Numbered from the stretch's first letter, positions 37,201-46,772 are shown. The stretch: 64,000 nt of DNA from Bacteroidota bacterium (GCA_024742495.1 JANSYJ010000007.1:96035-160034), one strand, 5' to 3'. Numbers and translations are program-made. The notes: a model not told the origin generated them from the sequence alone.

Positions 37201-39710
37201 GCAGCACTTTTCTTATAGTCCAAGAATAACATTCCCGGAACCGCTAAAAGGATTAAAAGCGAGCTAATTAGGGCAATAGTGTTGGAGGTGCCAGAAGTTT
37301 TATCTCGGTACTCAAAAGTGATTGTATGTTGCCCTGCAGGAACTTTTAAAGCTCTTAAAACATAATTTGCCCGCAGGATTTCCACTTCCTCATTATCAAT
37401 TTTCGCCACCCAGTGATCCGGATAAAAAATCTCAGAAAAAACCGCCAAATTGGCTTGATCGGCATTGTAGCTGTATTCTAGTTTCTCAGGATCATAGCTT
37501 GTTAAACGAATGCTTCCTTTTGCCTTCCTAAGCTCACCAACCTTGTCGGCGTATTCAGATCTGAGCACAGCGGTATTCGCGGCATCTAAACCCTTAATCG
37601 CTGCAAGCTCTTCATCGGCATTATTAACTTTTATGATATTAGCAACTAACCATGCATTACCCAAGCGACTTCTGTTTTCCAAAGGGGCGTTGTTTGGATT
37701 TATAATAACATAGCGTGTATTAAGCATGTTTAATGCGGGCAGCTGGTCAAAAATCTGTGGATTGTAGGAACCATTGCTTAGCGTTGACTTTAAATATTCA
37801 ATATCATCACCTAATTGATGCTCAACTAATTCCTGATAAATTTTAAGCTTGGCACCATGATAGCCACCCAAACTATAATGAAAGAATGAAGTGGAAGCAT
37901 CATTAAAGGTACTTACGGCAAGATTTAAAGTTCTGAAATAAGGGTCACTGGCATATTGAGCCATAATCGCCTGATCGGCAGGACTTGCTTGAACTCCGTA
38001 GTTGCGCTCTAACTTTTTAGCAGAAACAAAATTTTCACTATTTAAATAGCGCTTGTTCACAGGGAATAGGTCGAATAGAATCAATGCCGCGATGCCAATG
38101 ATAAAGGCATTTTTTGATATAATCGATTTTTGAAAAAGTAGTAAGCATGCCGCTCCTAAGGCAACAAACAAAAGACTTCTCATTACATCGGCTTTAAAGA
38201 TGCCAATGCGCACATCTTCCATGGCCGTCATGTATTCGGCAGCTTGATTTTGGTTAAATCCAGCATTACTTAACATGGCCGGTAAACTAGAGCTTTCCTC
38301 CGCACTTAGGAAGCTATTAAATAAGCTAGGAGACATTAGGTTTAAAACCAGAAAAAGGGATACTAGGCCTATTCCGAAATATAGGACTTGGGATCTTTTG
38401 CGTTCGCCACCAATAAGGAGTTTCATCTTTTCATTCCAAGCTCCTTTGTCCAATTGACTAATGGCCGCTAAACTTAAAACCGCTAAAATGGGAAGTATCA
38501 GCTCCGGTATCACCATAAAGGAAGCTACCGCACGAAATTTATTGTAAAAGGGAACATAATCTAAAAAGAAGTCGGTGAGACCTTGCAGGTTTTGCCCCCA
38601 AGCTAGGGCCATACTTAAGGCAAATACGCCAAGCAATAGATATCGGAAACTTCCCTTGCTGAAGAAAAATGCTAGGAAGGCCAAGAGCACTACTATCGCT
38701 CCAGCATAAACTGGTCCCGATGTAAAAGGTTGGTCACCAAAATAAGAGTTCGAGTTGGCAATGGATGATCTAAATCGAGCATCAATGTTTTCCAAAGCGG
38801 GGTTATCCTTACCTATTGCACTAGTTGCTCCACCTTTAAAGTTGGGAACGATTAAAGAAAAACTCTCCGACTTACCATAAGACCAATTTGTAACATAATC
38901 GCGGTCTAGGCCTTCGGTGCGATTTTCCTGATTGCTGGTTAATTCACTTTTACCGCGGATGGTATGTTTCCCGTATTGATAAGTGTTGCTGAGGTAAGGA
39001 AGGTTTGCACCGAGGGCCAAAGCTGCACCGACCAGTAATAGGGCCGTTGATTTAAAGAATTGAGGAAGTCCCTTTTCGCGAAAAGCCTGCGCCAACTCCC
39101 ACAGCCCATAAGGAATAGCCAAGAAAAGGAAGTAGTAGAACATTTGCGGGTGACGGGCGGTGAGTTCTAAACCAGTGAAAAGGGCAAAAATCGCAGCGCC
39201 ACTTAAAAATTTCTTTCGGCGGTAAGCCCAAATCATACCAGCAAGAATGCCTGGAACATAGGCCATCGCATGAATTTTGGCATTATGTCCGGCTTCTAAA
39301 ACAATGATAAAGTAAGTGGAAAAGCCATAGGCCAGGGCTCCTGCAATTCCAATTAAGGGGTTTAGGCCCAGTGCCAAAACTAAAATGTAAAAACCTACCA
39401 TAAGCAAGAACGGATAGGTAATCGCAGTGTTGAATGTTTGATTTAAAACTTTGGGAATGTATTTCAATAGTTCTCCGCCATAAACCGCTGAAATCACATA
39501 ACTGGGCATGCCTGCAAACATTGCGTTGGTCCATAGAATTTGGCGGTCCTCATTTTCACGGTATTTGTGAATTTCGGAAGCGGAGCCTTTATACTGCTTG
39601 ATATCGTTTTGTTCTATCACCTTTCCCGAAAAAACCGGGGCGTTGAAAACTGCCGTTACTAAAAAGAAAACGGCGATTGCAATTAGGTGAATACGAATGG
39701 ATTTAAACAT
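37197..39710 (-). CDS. YfhO family membrane protein, copy 1
   Basis: Membrane protein of about 837 residues from the chosen start at 39710 (MFKSIRIHLI), which matches the start of its paralogue; an ATG 45 bases earlier exists but adds no membrane or conserved sequence. It carries 12 or more membrane helices, the RQILWTNAMFAGMPSY block, and a C-terminal beta-rich soluble domain ending in a hydrophobic helix. YfhO proteins are GT-C-like and linked to glycosylation of lipoteichoic acid or lipid-linked sugars in Firmicutes; in Bacteroidota the role is inferred. Its end overlaps the glycosyltransferase by four bases. A TATATTTG -7 box at 39728-39735 (minus strand) precedes the start. Confidence 0.87.
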   Translation of the reverse strand: MFKSIRIHLIAIAVFFLVTAVFNAPVFSGKVIEQNDIKQYKGSASEIHKYRENEDRQILWTNAMFAGMPSYVISAVYGGELLKYIPKVLNQTFNTAITYPFLLMVGFYILVLALGLNPLIGIAGALAYGFSTYFIIVLEAGHNAKIHAMAYVPGILAGMIWAYRRKKFLSGAAIFALFTGLELTARHPQMFYYFLFLAIPYGLWELAQAFREKGLPQFFKSTALLLVGAALALGANLPYLSNTYQYGKHTIRGKSELTSNQENRTEGLDRDYVTNWSYGKSESFSLIVPNFKGGATSAIGKDNPALENIDARFRSSIANSNSYFGDQPFTSGPVYAGAIVVLLAFLAFFFSKGSFRYLLLGVFALSMALAWGQNLQGLTDFFLDYVPFYNKFRAVASFMVIPELILPILAVLSLAAISQLDKGAWNEKMKLLIGGERKRSQVLYFGIGLVSLFLVLNLMSPSLFNSFLSAEESSSLPAMLSNAGFNQNQAAEYMTAMEDVRIGIFKADVMRSLLFVALGAACLLLFQKSIISKNAFIIGIAALILFDLFPVNKRYLNSENFVSAKKLERNYGVQASPADQAIMAQYASDPYFRTLNLAVSTFNDASTSFFHYSLGGYHGAKLKIYQELVEHQLGDDIEYLKSTLSNGSYNPQIFDQLPALNMLNTRYVIINPNNAPLENRSRLGNAWLVANIIKVNNADEELAAIKGLDAANTAVLRSEYADKVGELRKAKGSIRLTSYDPEKLEYSYNADQANLAVFSEIFYPDHWVAKIDNEEVEILRANYVLRALKVPAGQHTITFEYRDKTSGTSNTIALISSLLILLAVPGMLFLDYKKSAA

Positions 39711-39727
39711 GCTTGAAATTTGTTGGT

Positions 39728-39735
39728 CAAATATA
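39728..39735 (-). promoter_or_regulatory. -7 box for YfhO copy 1
   Basis: Minus-strand TATATTTG, an exact match to TAnnTTTG, 18 bases before the start codon. No TTTG box at 19-21 bases upstream. An identical box precedes YfhO copy 2 (42450-42457), fitting tandem duplication of gene plus promoter. Confidence 0.45.
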
Positions 39736-39797
39736 ATTAAAGCTGCAGCGGGCACAGCATATCAAGCGGAATTATAGCTGAATGCTAATCAACGACT

Positions 39798-39814
39798 TTT
39801 TAGATGTTCTAAAA
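39798..39814. repeat. AT-rich hairpin between the two YfhO genes
   Basis: Arms TTTTAGA (39798-39804) and TCTAAAA (39808-39814) around a three-base loop. It lies in the 199-base spacer (39711-39909) after YfhO copy 2. It is AT-rich and lacks a T-tract, so a weak terminator or an RNA-processing site is possible. Apart from this hairpin and the -7 box I see nothing in the spacer. Confidence 0.3.
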
Positions 39815-39909
39815 CTAGAATGTCAGTTGTTCATCATAAAAGTTTATTGCGTCTGAGCCGAAAATCCGCCATGTAAATCGAAACCTTTTTAAATCATATT
39901 TGAAAGATC

Positions 39910-42432
39910 TTATGCTTGAGATTTAGAATCCAGATAAAATCCCAAGGGTAATCCCAATAGGATTAACAGGCTACAAATAAGATCTATGGTAAAACCAGTT
40001 CTGCTAGCCTCAGCCGCATTAAAAGACATGCTGATTTCATGTTTACCCGCTGGGACTTTTAGTGCACGAAGTGCATAATTGGCCCGCAGTAATTCCGCTT
40101 CTTCATTATCTATCATCACCGTCCAACCCTCGGGGTACCATATCTCAGAGAATACCGCAAGGTTTTCGGTGCTGGAATTGTAATCATATACCAATTTTTC
40201 AGGATCGTAGGATTTTAATTTAATAGAACCCCTTCCGGCATCTGCAGGCAGTCGCCCAGCTTTTTCAGCAAACACACCTCTAAGAATGGCCGTGTTAGCC
40301 GGATCGATATCAGCAATAGCACTGATCTCCTCATCTGCTGTTTCAACCTTCTTTATAGAACTTACTAACCAGGCGTTCCCTAGTCTTCGAGGGTTTTCTA
40401 GTGGGGCTTGATTTGGATCCACTATTAGATATCGCAAGTTTAGCATATTAAAGGCCGAGGTTGTGCTAAATACTTGATCGATGCTAAAACCGCCGTTTAG
40501 ACCCTTGCTTAATCGTTCAATATCCTTGGAAACTTGATACTCAACCAGGTCGGAATAAATTTGAAGCTTAGCACCATGATAACCTCCGAGACTGAAATGA
40601 TAGAAAGAGGTAGTGGCATCGTTGAAGGGAGATACGTTTAAATTTAGGGTGCGGAAATAAGGGTCGGTGCTGTACTGCTGCATAATGAACTTATCAGCTG
40701 GACTTGCTTCAACACCGTAATTTTTCTCAATTCTTGATTCTGCGATATAGTTTTCTTCGTTTAAATAGCGCTTGTCAATTACAAATAAGTCGAGTAAAAC
40801 AATAACACAAAGACTGATGACCAAGCCGTTTTTTGATAAACGGCCTTGACTAAAAAATAAGGTGAGTCCGCTGCTGAGTGTTACAAAAAGTAGAGATCGC
40901 AGTACATCGGCCTTGAATAGGGATTCTCGTGCAGCAATTAGGCTTTCTATATATTGATTAGCTTGATTTTGATTGAAATTGGCATTTGCAAGGGCCGCTG
41001 GTAAAGAACTACTTTCTTGTGTGTTTAAAAAGTTGTTAAACAGACCGGGTGCTATATAATTGAGAGACAAGAATGAAATTAATATACCGCTACCAATGTA
41101 GAAAGCCTTTTGTCTGCTCATACTTCCTGCAAAGGGTAGTTTGATACTTTTCGCCCAATCGGATTTGTTCCATTGAATGATAGTATTTAGTCCCAAAATG
41201 GCTAAAATGGGCAAAATGAAATCTGGGATAACCATCATTGAAGAAACGGCACGGAACTTATTATAATAGGGTATATAGTCTAAGAAGAAATCCGTAAGTC
41301 CTTGAAAGTTTTTACCCCAAGCTAAGGCCATGGTTAGGAGGAGGCTAAAAAGAAGAAGATATTTGAAAGAGGATTTATAAAAAATAAAGGCCAATAGCAC
41401 AAAAAGTATAATGGATGCTCCCGCATAGGCCGGTCCAGAAGTAGAAGGCTGATCTCCAAAATAAGCATTTTGACTCGAGATGGATTGTCTAAAGGCCGGT
41501 TCAACATTTTGCATGGCCTCTTCGTAATTTGATAAGGTCGCAGTTTTTCCACCTTTAAAATTTGGAATGATCAGATTAAAGCTTTCACCAATTCCATAAG
41601 ACCATACTGTAACATAGTCTCGGTCCAAACCATCAGTTTGATTCGCTTTATTAAATGTTAATTCGGATTTACCCCTAGTGGTGTTTTTACCAAAGCTTAA
41701 GGTGCTGCTCAAGTAGGAGTAGTTTGTTCCAATAGCAAGCATTCCCGCCACCAATAGAAGGCCAGTTGATTTAATCCAAGTAGGAAATACTTTGTCCTTA
41801 AAGGCCTTAATCCCTTCATATATGCCGTAGGGGATAGCTAGAAACAAGAAATAGTAAAACATTTGAGGATGGCGTGCACTCAATTCTAGGGCTAGGAAAA
41901 ATCCAAAAATCGCAAAGCCCAGCCATGGTTTTGAGCGACGATAAGCCCAAACCATCCCAGCTAAGATACCGGGTAAATAGGCCATAGCATGAATCTTCGA
42001 ATTATGGCCTGCTGCTAAGAGGGTAACAAAGTAACTTGAGAAGCCATAGGCAATTGCTCCAAGAAGTGCAATTAATGGATCTACTTTTAGTGCCAGACCC
42101 AAAATGTAAAAGCACAGCATCAATAGAAACATATAATTTATAGCAGGATCTAAGAGTAGTTTGTTTAGGGTGAATGGGATTTTTCGAAGAATCTCTCCTT
42201 CATTTATTACTGATGTCATATATGATGGCATACCGGCAAAAATCACATTGGTCCAAAAAATCTGCCGATCCTCCTTTTCTCGATATTCAATAATTTCTCG
42301 AGCTGAACCTTTATTTTGCTTTATGTCATGTTGATCAACGGTTTTTCCAGAGAAAACCGGGGCGTTGAAAACCGCTGCTAGGGCTAAAAAAGTAAAAACC
42401 GCTATAATATGAATCCTTGCTCTTTTGAACAT
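39910..42432 (-). CDS. YfhO family membrane protein, copy 2
   Basis: An 840-residue paralogue of the next gene downstream, aligned along its whole length without large gaps: both begin with MFK-x-x-R-I-H-x-I and share VFNAPVFSGK, DIKQ-x-KGSA-x-EI, RQI(L/F)WTN and AGMPSY, plus the same C-terminal motif WPEGW/FYPDHW...IDNEE. This looks like a tandem duplication followed by moderate divergence. Twelve or more membrane helices and a C-terminal periplasmic domain. Likely a GT-C-type sugar transferase or sugar-lipid factor. It lies downstream of wecB in the same direction but has its own -7 box, and the 199-base spacer separates it from copy 1. Confidence 0.87.
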   Translation of the reverse strand: MFKRARIHIIAVFTFLALAAVFNAPVFSGKTVDQHDIKQNKGSAREIIEYREKEDRQIFWTNVIFAGMPSYMTSVINEGEILRKIPFTLNKLLLDPAINYMFLLMLCFYILGLALKVDPLIALLGAIAYGFSSYFVTLLAAGHNSKIHAMAYLPGILAGMVWAYRRSKPWLGFAIFGFFLALELSARHPQMFYYFLFLAIPYGIYEGIKAFKDKVFPTWIKSTGLLLVAGMLAIGTNYSYLSSTLSFGKNTTRGKSELTFNKANQTDGLDRDYVTVWSYGIGESFNLIIPNFKGGKTATLSNYEEAMQNVEPAFRQSISSQNAYFGDQPSTSGPAYAGASIILFVLLAFIFYKSSFKYLLLFSLLLTMALAWGKNFQGLTDFFLDYIPYYNKFRAVSSMMVIPDFILPILAILGLNTIIQWNKSDWAKSIKLPFAGSMSRQKAFYIGSGILISFLSLNYIAPGLFNNFLNTQESSSLPAALANANFNQNQANQYIESLIAARESLFKADVLRSLLFVTLSSGLTLFFSQGRLSKNGLVISLCVIVLLDLFVIDKRYLNEENYIAESRIEKNYGVEASPADKFIMQQYSTDPYFRTLNLNVSPFNDATTSFYHFSLGGYHGAKLQIYSDLVEYQVSKDIERLSKGLNGGFSIDQVFSTTSAFNMLNLRYLIVDPNQAPLENPRRLGNAWLVSSIKKVETADEEISAIADIDPANTAILRGVFAEKAGRLPADAGRGSIKLKSYDPEKLVYDYNSSTENLAVFSEIWYPEGWTVMIDNEEAELLRANYALRALKVPAGKHEISMSFNAAEASRTGFTIDLICSLLILLGLPLGFYLDSKSQA

Positions 42433-42449
42433 GCTAATAAATTAGGAAT

Positions 42450-42457
42450 CAAATATA
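42450..42457 (-). promoter_or_regulatory. -7 box for YfhO copy 2
   Basis: Minus-strand TATATTTG, exact match to TAnnTTTG, 18 bases before the start codon; the same spacing as at copy 1. Confidence 0.45.
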
Positions 42458-42477
42458 GCTAAAAGGCAATGCCATTA

Positions 42478-42512
42478 TTTTAGTCCAGCTTTGAATTGCG
42501 AGAGGACTAAAA
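42478..42512. repeat. Inverted repeat after wecB
   Basis: Nine-base perfect arms TTTTAGTCC (42478-42486) and GGACTAAAA (42504-42512) with a 17-base loop, immediately after the wecB stop at 42514. It would act as a stem-loop in the wecB transcript. The run after the second arm on the minus strand is not T-rich, so it is an atypical terminator. Confidence 0.35.
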
Positions 42513-42513
42513 A

Positions 42514-43569
42514 CTAATTGCCCTCCAAAAAGAATTGGATTTTTTGTGCAATAATCTCCGCCGCATGTCCATCTCCAAATAGTTCTGGAAACTCAAGTTT
42601 GGCCTCGAGGATTTTCGAAAATTCAGCCACTAAATTATCGGGACTACAAAGTCGGTTTGCGCCAACATTTATAAGCTCGATCCATTCGGTCGCATCACGC
42701 ATGGTTAAGCAGGCTTTTTTGGCAAAATAGGCCTCCTTTTGCAAGCCTCCACTATCGGTTACAACTAGGGTGCAGGCCTTCAGTAAACCCAACATTTCTA
42801 AATAGGAGCAGGGCTTAATTATTTGAGCATGTAAATCGAAGTCCAGGGCTTCAATTTTTGCCTTAGTGCGCGGATGCAAGGGGATAAGAAGGGGGATGTG
42901 CTGCGCTAAATCATTCAAGGCATTGAGCCATTGTCGCAATTTATATGGATCATCAACATTTTCCTGACGATGCAAAGTAAGCAAAGCGAAAGGTGTGGTT
43001 AAGCCTTTTAAGTGACTATGACTGGCCTCATCTTCATGAGCCTTGAAAAGGTCGTACATGATGTCACCGCTGAAAACGATTTTCTCTTCTGAGTGACCTT
43101 CATTGATGAGGTTTTGCCGAGCATCTGAACTGGAGACGAAAAGCAGGTCGCTAATGCGATCACATAGTACCCGATTAATTTCCTCGGGCTGAAAGTTTAA
43201 GTAGCTGCGCATTCCCGACTCGATATGAGCAATGGGAATTCCGATTTTTTTAGCAGCCAGGGCGCCCGCCAGAGTTGAGTTAGTATCGCCAAATACAATA
43301 ACCATTTCTGGCTCCTCCTTTAGGAGTACCGTTTCTATCGCCTCTAACATTCGGCCGGTCATGGCGCCATGAGAAAGCTGGCTAATATTTAAATTGTACT
43401 TGGGCTCTGGGATGCTTAACTCATCAAAAAATGCCTGGCTCATCAAAGGGTCATAATGTTGCCCGGTATGAATGATAAGCTCCTCAATCCCTTGTTTTTT
43501 TAAGGCATGCGAAAGTGGTGCAGCTTTAATAAACTGAGGACGAGCTCCAATGATGCTTATTACTTTCAT
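42514..43569 (-). CDS. wecB: Non-hydrolysing UDP-N-acetylglucosamine 2-epimerase
   Basis: Interconverts UDP-GlcNAc and UDP-ManNAc, giving a precursor for ManNAc- or ManNAcA-containing surface polymers. The 351-residue protein shows GARPQFIKAAP at the start, GDTNSTLAGALAAKK, HIESGMRS followed by FQPEEINRVLCD, TLHRQENVDD and DSGGLQKEAYF, all hallmarks of the non-hydrolysing branch (the NeuC-like gene at 59 kb is the hydrolysing branch). It overlaps the DUF4834 gene by four bases (ATGA) and so is coupled to carB. Linking a pyrimidine gene to a UDP-sugar gene could be chance; I see no functional tie beyond the operon. Confidence 0.93.
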   Translation of the reverse strand: MKVISIIGARPQFIKAAPLSHALKKQGIEELIIHTGQHYDPLMSQAFFDELSIPEPKYNLNISQLSHGAMTGRMLEAIETVLLKEEPEMVIVFGDTNSTLAGALAAKKIGIPIAHIESGMRSYLNFQPEEINRVLCDRISDLLFVSSSDARQNLINEGHSEEKIVFSGDIMYDLFKAHEDEASHSHLKGLTTPFALLTLHRQENVDDPYKLRQWLNALNDLAQHIPLLIPLHPRTKAKIEALDFDLHAQIIKPCSYLEMLGLLKACTLVVTDSGGLQKEAYFAKKACLTMRDATEWIELINVGANRLCSPDNLVAEFSKILEAKLEFPELFGDGHAAEIIAQKIQFFLEGN

Positions 43570-43817
43570 GATTTGGGAGAGGCTTCATCATCCACCTCTT
43601 CGTAATCAACATACTCCCCCAGGCTTTTGGCATCCCGAGATTTGTCAGCGCCATTTTTTTCGATGCTAATGCTTCCTTCTTGATTCTGAGCCGACTTACG
43701 ACGATTTTCAAAATCTTTATCCTGATAACCCTGCCGAAAAGGACGCACAAAAATGCGTTTTACCACTAAGGAAATGAGGTAGATGAAGGTGACAATAAAG
43801 AGTAAACGAAAAATCAC
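43566..43817 (-). CDS. DUF4834 family small membrane protein
   Basis: An 83-residue protein with one N-terminal membrane helix (about 3-22, FRLLFIVTFIYLISLVV) and a charged tail that ends with LGEYVDYEEVDDE, a C-terminal motif of the DUF4834 family found in Bacteroidota. It starts with GTG at 43817, one base overlapping the carB stop, and its stop overlaps wecB by four bases. Position between two housekeeping-like genes in a tight operon supports it as real. Function unknown. Confidence 0.78.
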   Translation of the reverse strand: MIFRLLFIVTFIYLISLVVKRIFVRPFRQGYQDKDFENRRKSAQNQEGSISIEKNGADKSRDAKSLGEYVDYEEVDDEASPKS

Positions 43818-46666
43818 TATTTGCTTAAATATAAATTACGTTCGGCGTAGATTTTCTTAAATACTGGATCCCGAAGATTATCTATAAAGTAAATTTTCTC
43901 ACCAGTAGATTTCATTTCTGGCCCGAGGTTTTTATTTACGTTCGGGAATTTGTTAAACGAGAATACAGGCTGTTTTATGGCCCAACCCTTGCGCTTAGGT
44001 TCAAATTTAAAATCTTTCACCTTTTTCTCGCGCAACATCACCTTGGTAGCATAATTTACATAAGGCTCATCGTAGGCCTTGGCAATAAAGGGCACCGTTC
44101 TAGAGGCCCGTGGATTGGCTTCAATGATGAAAACCTTATCATCCTTAACTGCAAATTGGATATTGATAAGACCGACAGTATTTAAGGCAAGGGCAATTTT
44201 ACGGGTATGATCTTCAATTTGTTGAATAATTAGATCGCCTAAATTGAAAGGGGGAAGGGTCGCATTACTATCCCCGGAATGTATTCCACATGGTTCTACA
44301 TGCTCCATGATTCCCATAATGTAAACGTCTTCACCGTCACAAATAGCATCAGCCTCAGCTTCAATTGCACCTTCTAAATAATGATCCAGTAATACGCGAT
44401 TACCGGGGAAGGCCTTAAATAAATTTACCACATGATGCTCTAGCTCATCTTGGTTTATCACGATTTTCATCCCTTGTCCTCCCAGTACATAACTCGGACG
44501 AACGAGAATAGGAAATCCGAGTTCATCGGCTAAGTCGCGAGCTTCTTCAGCATTTGTGATTACACCAAAACGGGGATAAGGAATTTCTTGTTCCCGTAAT
44601 AATTCAGAAAAACGTCCTCTATCTTCGGCTAAGTCTAAACTTTGATAGCTGGTGCCTACAATAGGAATCCCGAAGCGATCTAATTTCTCCGCTAGTTTAA
44701 GTGCGGTTTGGCCGCCAAGCTGAACTACAACGCCAACTGGTTTTTCATGAAGGATGATGTCATAGATATGCTCCCAGAATACCGGCTCGAAATAGAGTTT
44801 GTCGGCGGTATCAAAATCGGTAGAAACCGTTTCTGGATTACAATTGATCATGATCGTTTCATAACCACATTCCTTAGCGGCTAAAACTCCGTGTACGCAG
44901 CTGTAGTCAAATTCTATTCCCTGACCGATCCGGTTAGGGCCAGAACCAAGAACAATAATCTTTTTATTATCGCTGGCGCTGGATTCGTTTTCAACCCCTA
45001 ATTCGCTATCGGCAGTTTGGAAGTCGTACTCAAAGGTAGAATAATAGTAAGGTGTTTGCGCTGGGAACTCAGCGGCGCAGGTATCTACCAGCTTCCAAAC
45101 CCTATTAATATTTAATTCGGTTCTCTTGGTGTGAATCTCACTTTCCAGTACGCCAATCATATGGGCAATCTGACGATCGGCAAAACCCTTGGTTTTAGCT
45201 TCAAGCAGTAGTTCCCGCGGAATACTATTTAGATTGTGTTTTTCGATTTCTACTTGCAATTGAACCAGCTCATAGATTTGGCGAAGGAACCACATATCAA
45301 TGCGTGTAATATCGTGGATTCGTCGCAAAGGGATGCCCATTTGCATCGCATCATAAATCATAAATACTCGATTCCAGCTTGCTTTTTCCAAGGCTTCTAA
45401 AACCGTGCTTTGGTCGCTTTCGCCCTTCCCATCGGCTCCTAATCCATTGCGCTTAACCTCTAAGGATTGCGCTGCTTTATGCAAAGCTTCTTGGAAGGAA
45501 CGGCCTATGCCCATTACTTCACCTACCGATTTCATTTGCAGGCCTAAGCGACGATCGGCACCATCGAATTTATCGAAATTCCAACGTGGAATCTTTACAA
45601 TCACATAGTCCAAGGTAGGCTCAAAATAAGCTGAGGTGGTCTTGGTGATTTGATTATCTAATTCGGTTAGGTTGTAGCCAATGGCCAACTTAGCCGCAAT
45701 TTTAGCAATTGGGTAACCAGTTGCTTTGGACGCTAAAGCTGATGAGCGTGATACCCGTGGATTAATTTCAATGGCCACAATTTCCTCCTTCTCATCCGGA
45801 CTTACTGCGAATTGTACATTACATCCGCCAGCAAAGTTACCAATGGAGCGCATCATATGGATGGCCATATCACGCATGCGCTGATAGGTTGTGTCTGAAA
45901 GCGTCATGGCCGGAGCCACGGTAATAGAGTCACCAGTGTGAATTCCCATTGGGTCCATATTTTCAATGGAGCAAATGATGATCACATTATCATTGGAGTC
46001 TCTGAGTAATTCTAGCTCAAATTCCTTCCAGCCTAAAAGAGCTTTATCAATCATCACCTCATGTATTGGTGATATTTCTAAACCTCGACTTAGGGATTCT
46101 TCAAATTCTTCCTTATTATGCACAAAGGTTGCTCCGGATCCACCGAGGGTATAGGAGGCACGAATACAAAGAGGGAAGCCAAATTCCTGGGCAATTTCTT
46201 TACCTTTTAGAAAGGAGGTGGCGGTTTGGGCAGGGGCCATGCCTACGCCAATTTTACCCATTAGCAAACGAAACTCCTCACGATCTTCCGTGATGTTAAT
46301 TGCGTCAATGTCCACTCCAATAATGCGCACATCATGCTCTTCCCACAAGCCATCTTTATCGGCCTCGATGCATAAATTTAGTGCTGTTTGTCCGCCCATG
46401 GTAGGCAGTACAGCATCGATGTTTTGTTCCTTTAATATCTTCTCCAAGGAAGCCACTTCTAGAGGAAGTAGGTAAACATGATCCGCCACCACTTTGTCGG
46501 TCATGATGGTAGCTGGATTACTATTTATTAGGGAAACTTCGATGCCTTCCTCGCGAAGGGAACGGGCGGCTTGCGAGCCCGAGTAATCGAATTCACAGGC
46601 CTGGCCGATTACAATCGGTCCACTACCAATAATAAGAACGTGTTTGATGGAATTATCCTTTGGCAT
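43817..46666 (-). CDS. carB: Carbamoyl phosphate synthase large subunit, short form
   Basis: Makes carbamoyl phosphate from bicarbonate, ammonia (from the CarA glutaminase) and two ATP, feeding pyrimidine and arginine synthesis. The start at 46666 (MPKDNSIKHVLIIGSGP) gives 949 residues; an ORF extension 48 bases longer adds no conserved sequence. Two ATP-grasp halves are visible: IGSGPIVIGQACEFDYSG near 13-30 and LGSGPNRIGQGIEFDYSC near 565-582. The E. coli enzyme is about 1073 residues and ends with a methylglyoxal-synthase-like allosteric domain; here the protein stops shortly after the second ATP-grasp (NPRASRTVPFIAK), so that domain is missing. This short form occurs in other Bacteroidota. 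Confidence 0.93.
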   Translation of the reverse strand: MPKDNSIKHVLIIGSGPIVIGQACEFDYSGSQAARSLREEGIEVSLINSNPATIMTDKVVADHVYLLPLEVASLEKILKEQNIDAVLPTMGGQTALNLCIEADKDGLWEEHDVRIIGVDIDAINITEDREEFRLLMGKIGVGMAPAQTATSFLKGKEIAQEFGFPLCIRASYTLGGSGATFVHNKEEFEESLSRGLEISPIHEVMIDKALLGWKEFELELLRDSNDNVIIICSIENMDPMGIHTGDSITVAPAMTLSDTTYQRMRDMAIHMMRSIGNFAGGCNVQFAVSPDEKEEIVAIEINPRVSRSSALASKATGYPIAKIAAKLAIGYNLTELDNQITKTTSAYFEPTLDYVIVKIPRWNFDKFDGADRRLGLQMKSVGEVMGIGRSFQEALHKAAQSLEVKRNGLGADGKGESDQSTVLEALEKASWNRVFMIYDAMQMGIPLRRIHDITRIDMWFLRQIYELVQLQVEIEKHNLNSIPRELLLEAKTKGFADRQIAHMIGVLESEIHTKRTELNINRVWKLVDTCAAEFPAQTPYYYSTFEYDFQTADSELGVENESSASDNKKIIVLGSGPNRIGQGIEFDYSCVHGVLAAKECGYETIMINCNPETVSTDFDTADKLYFEPVFWEHIYDIILHEKPVGVVVQLGGQTALKLAEKLDRFGIPIVGTSYQSLDLAEDRGRFSELLREQEIPYPRFGVITNAEEARDLADELGFPILVRPSYVLGGQGMKIVINQDELEHHVVNLFKAFPGNRVLLDHYLEGAIEAEADAICDGEDVYIMGIMEHVEPCGIHSGDSNATLPPFNLGDLIIQQIEDHTRKIALALNTVGLINIQFAVKDDKVFIIEANPRASRTVPFIAKAYDEPYVNYATKVMLREKKVKDFKFEPKRKGWAIKQPVFSFNKFPNVNKNLGPEMKSTGEKIYFIDNLRDPVFKKIYAERNLYLSK

Positions 46667-46711
46667 GATAAGAATTTGATTTGGGAAAAATACGGCGCAA
46701 TACTGACGAGG

Positions 46712-46742
46712 CAAAAAAAAAGGTGCTGCCGAGCAACACCTT
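46712..46742 (-). terminator. Rho-independent terminator of rpmH
   Basis: On the minus strand: AAGGTG, an inner TGC/GCA pair with one mismatch, then CACCTT and a run of nine T. It lies between rpmH and carB, 31 bases after the rpmH stop. Confidence 0.85.
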
Positions 46743-46772
46743 AATCATTAATATTTTAAATCCAAAGACATC

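Noticed and set aside
39711..39755. Upstream extension of YfhO copy 1 by 15 codons
   Set aside because: The paralogue begins at the equivalent MFK, and the extension would cover the -7 box.
43526..43750. Alternative frame over the DUF4834 gene
   Set aside because: The DUF4834 frame has the membrane helix, the C-terminal family motif and stop/start overlaps with both neighbours.
46667..46714. Upstream extension of carB by 16 codons
   Set aside because: MPKDNSIKHVLIIGSGP begins the conserved family sequence; the extension runs into the rpmH terminator.
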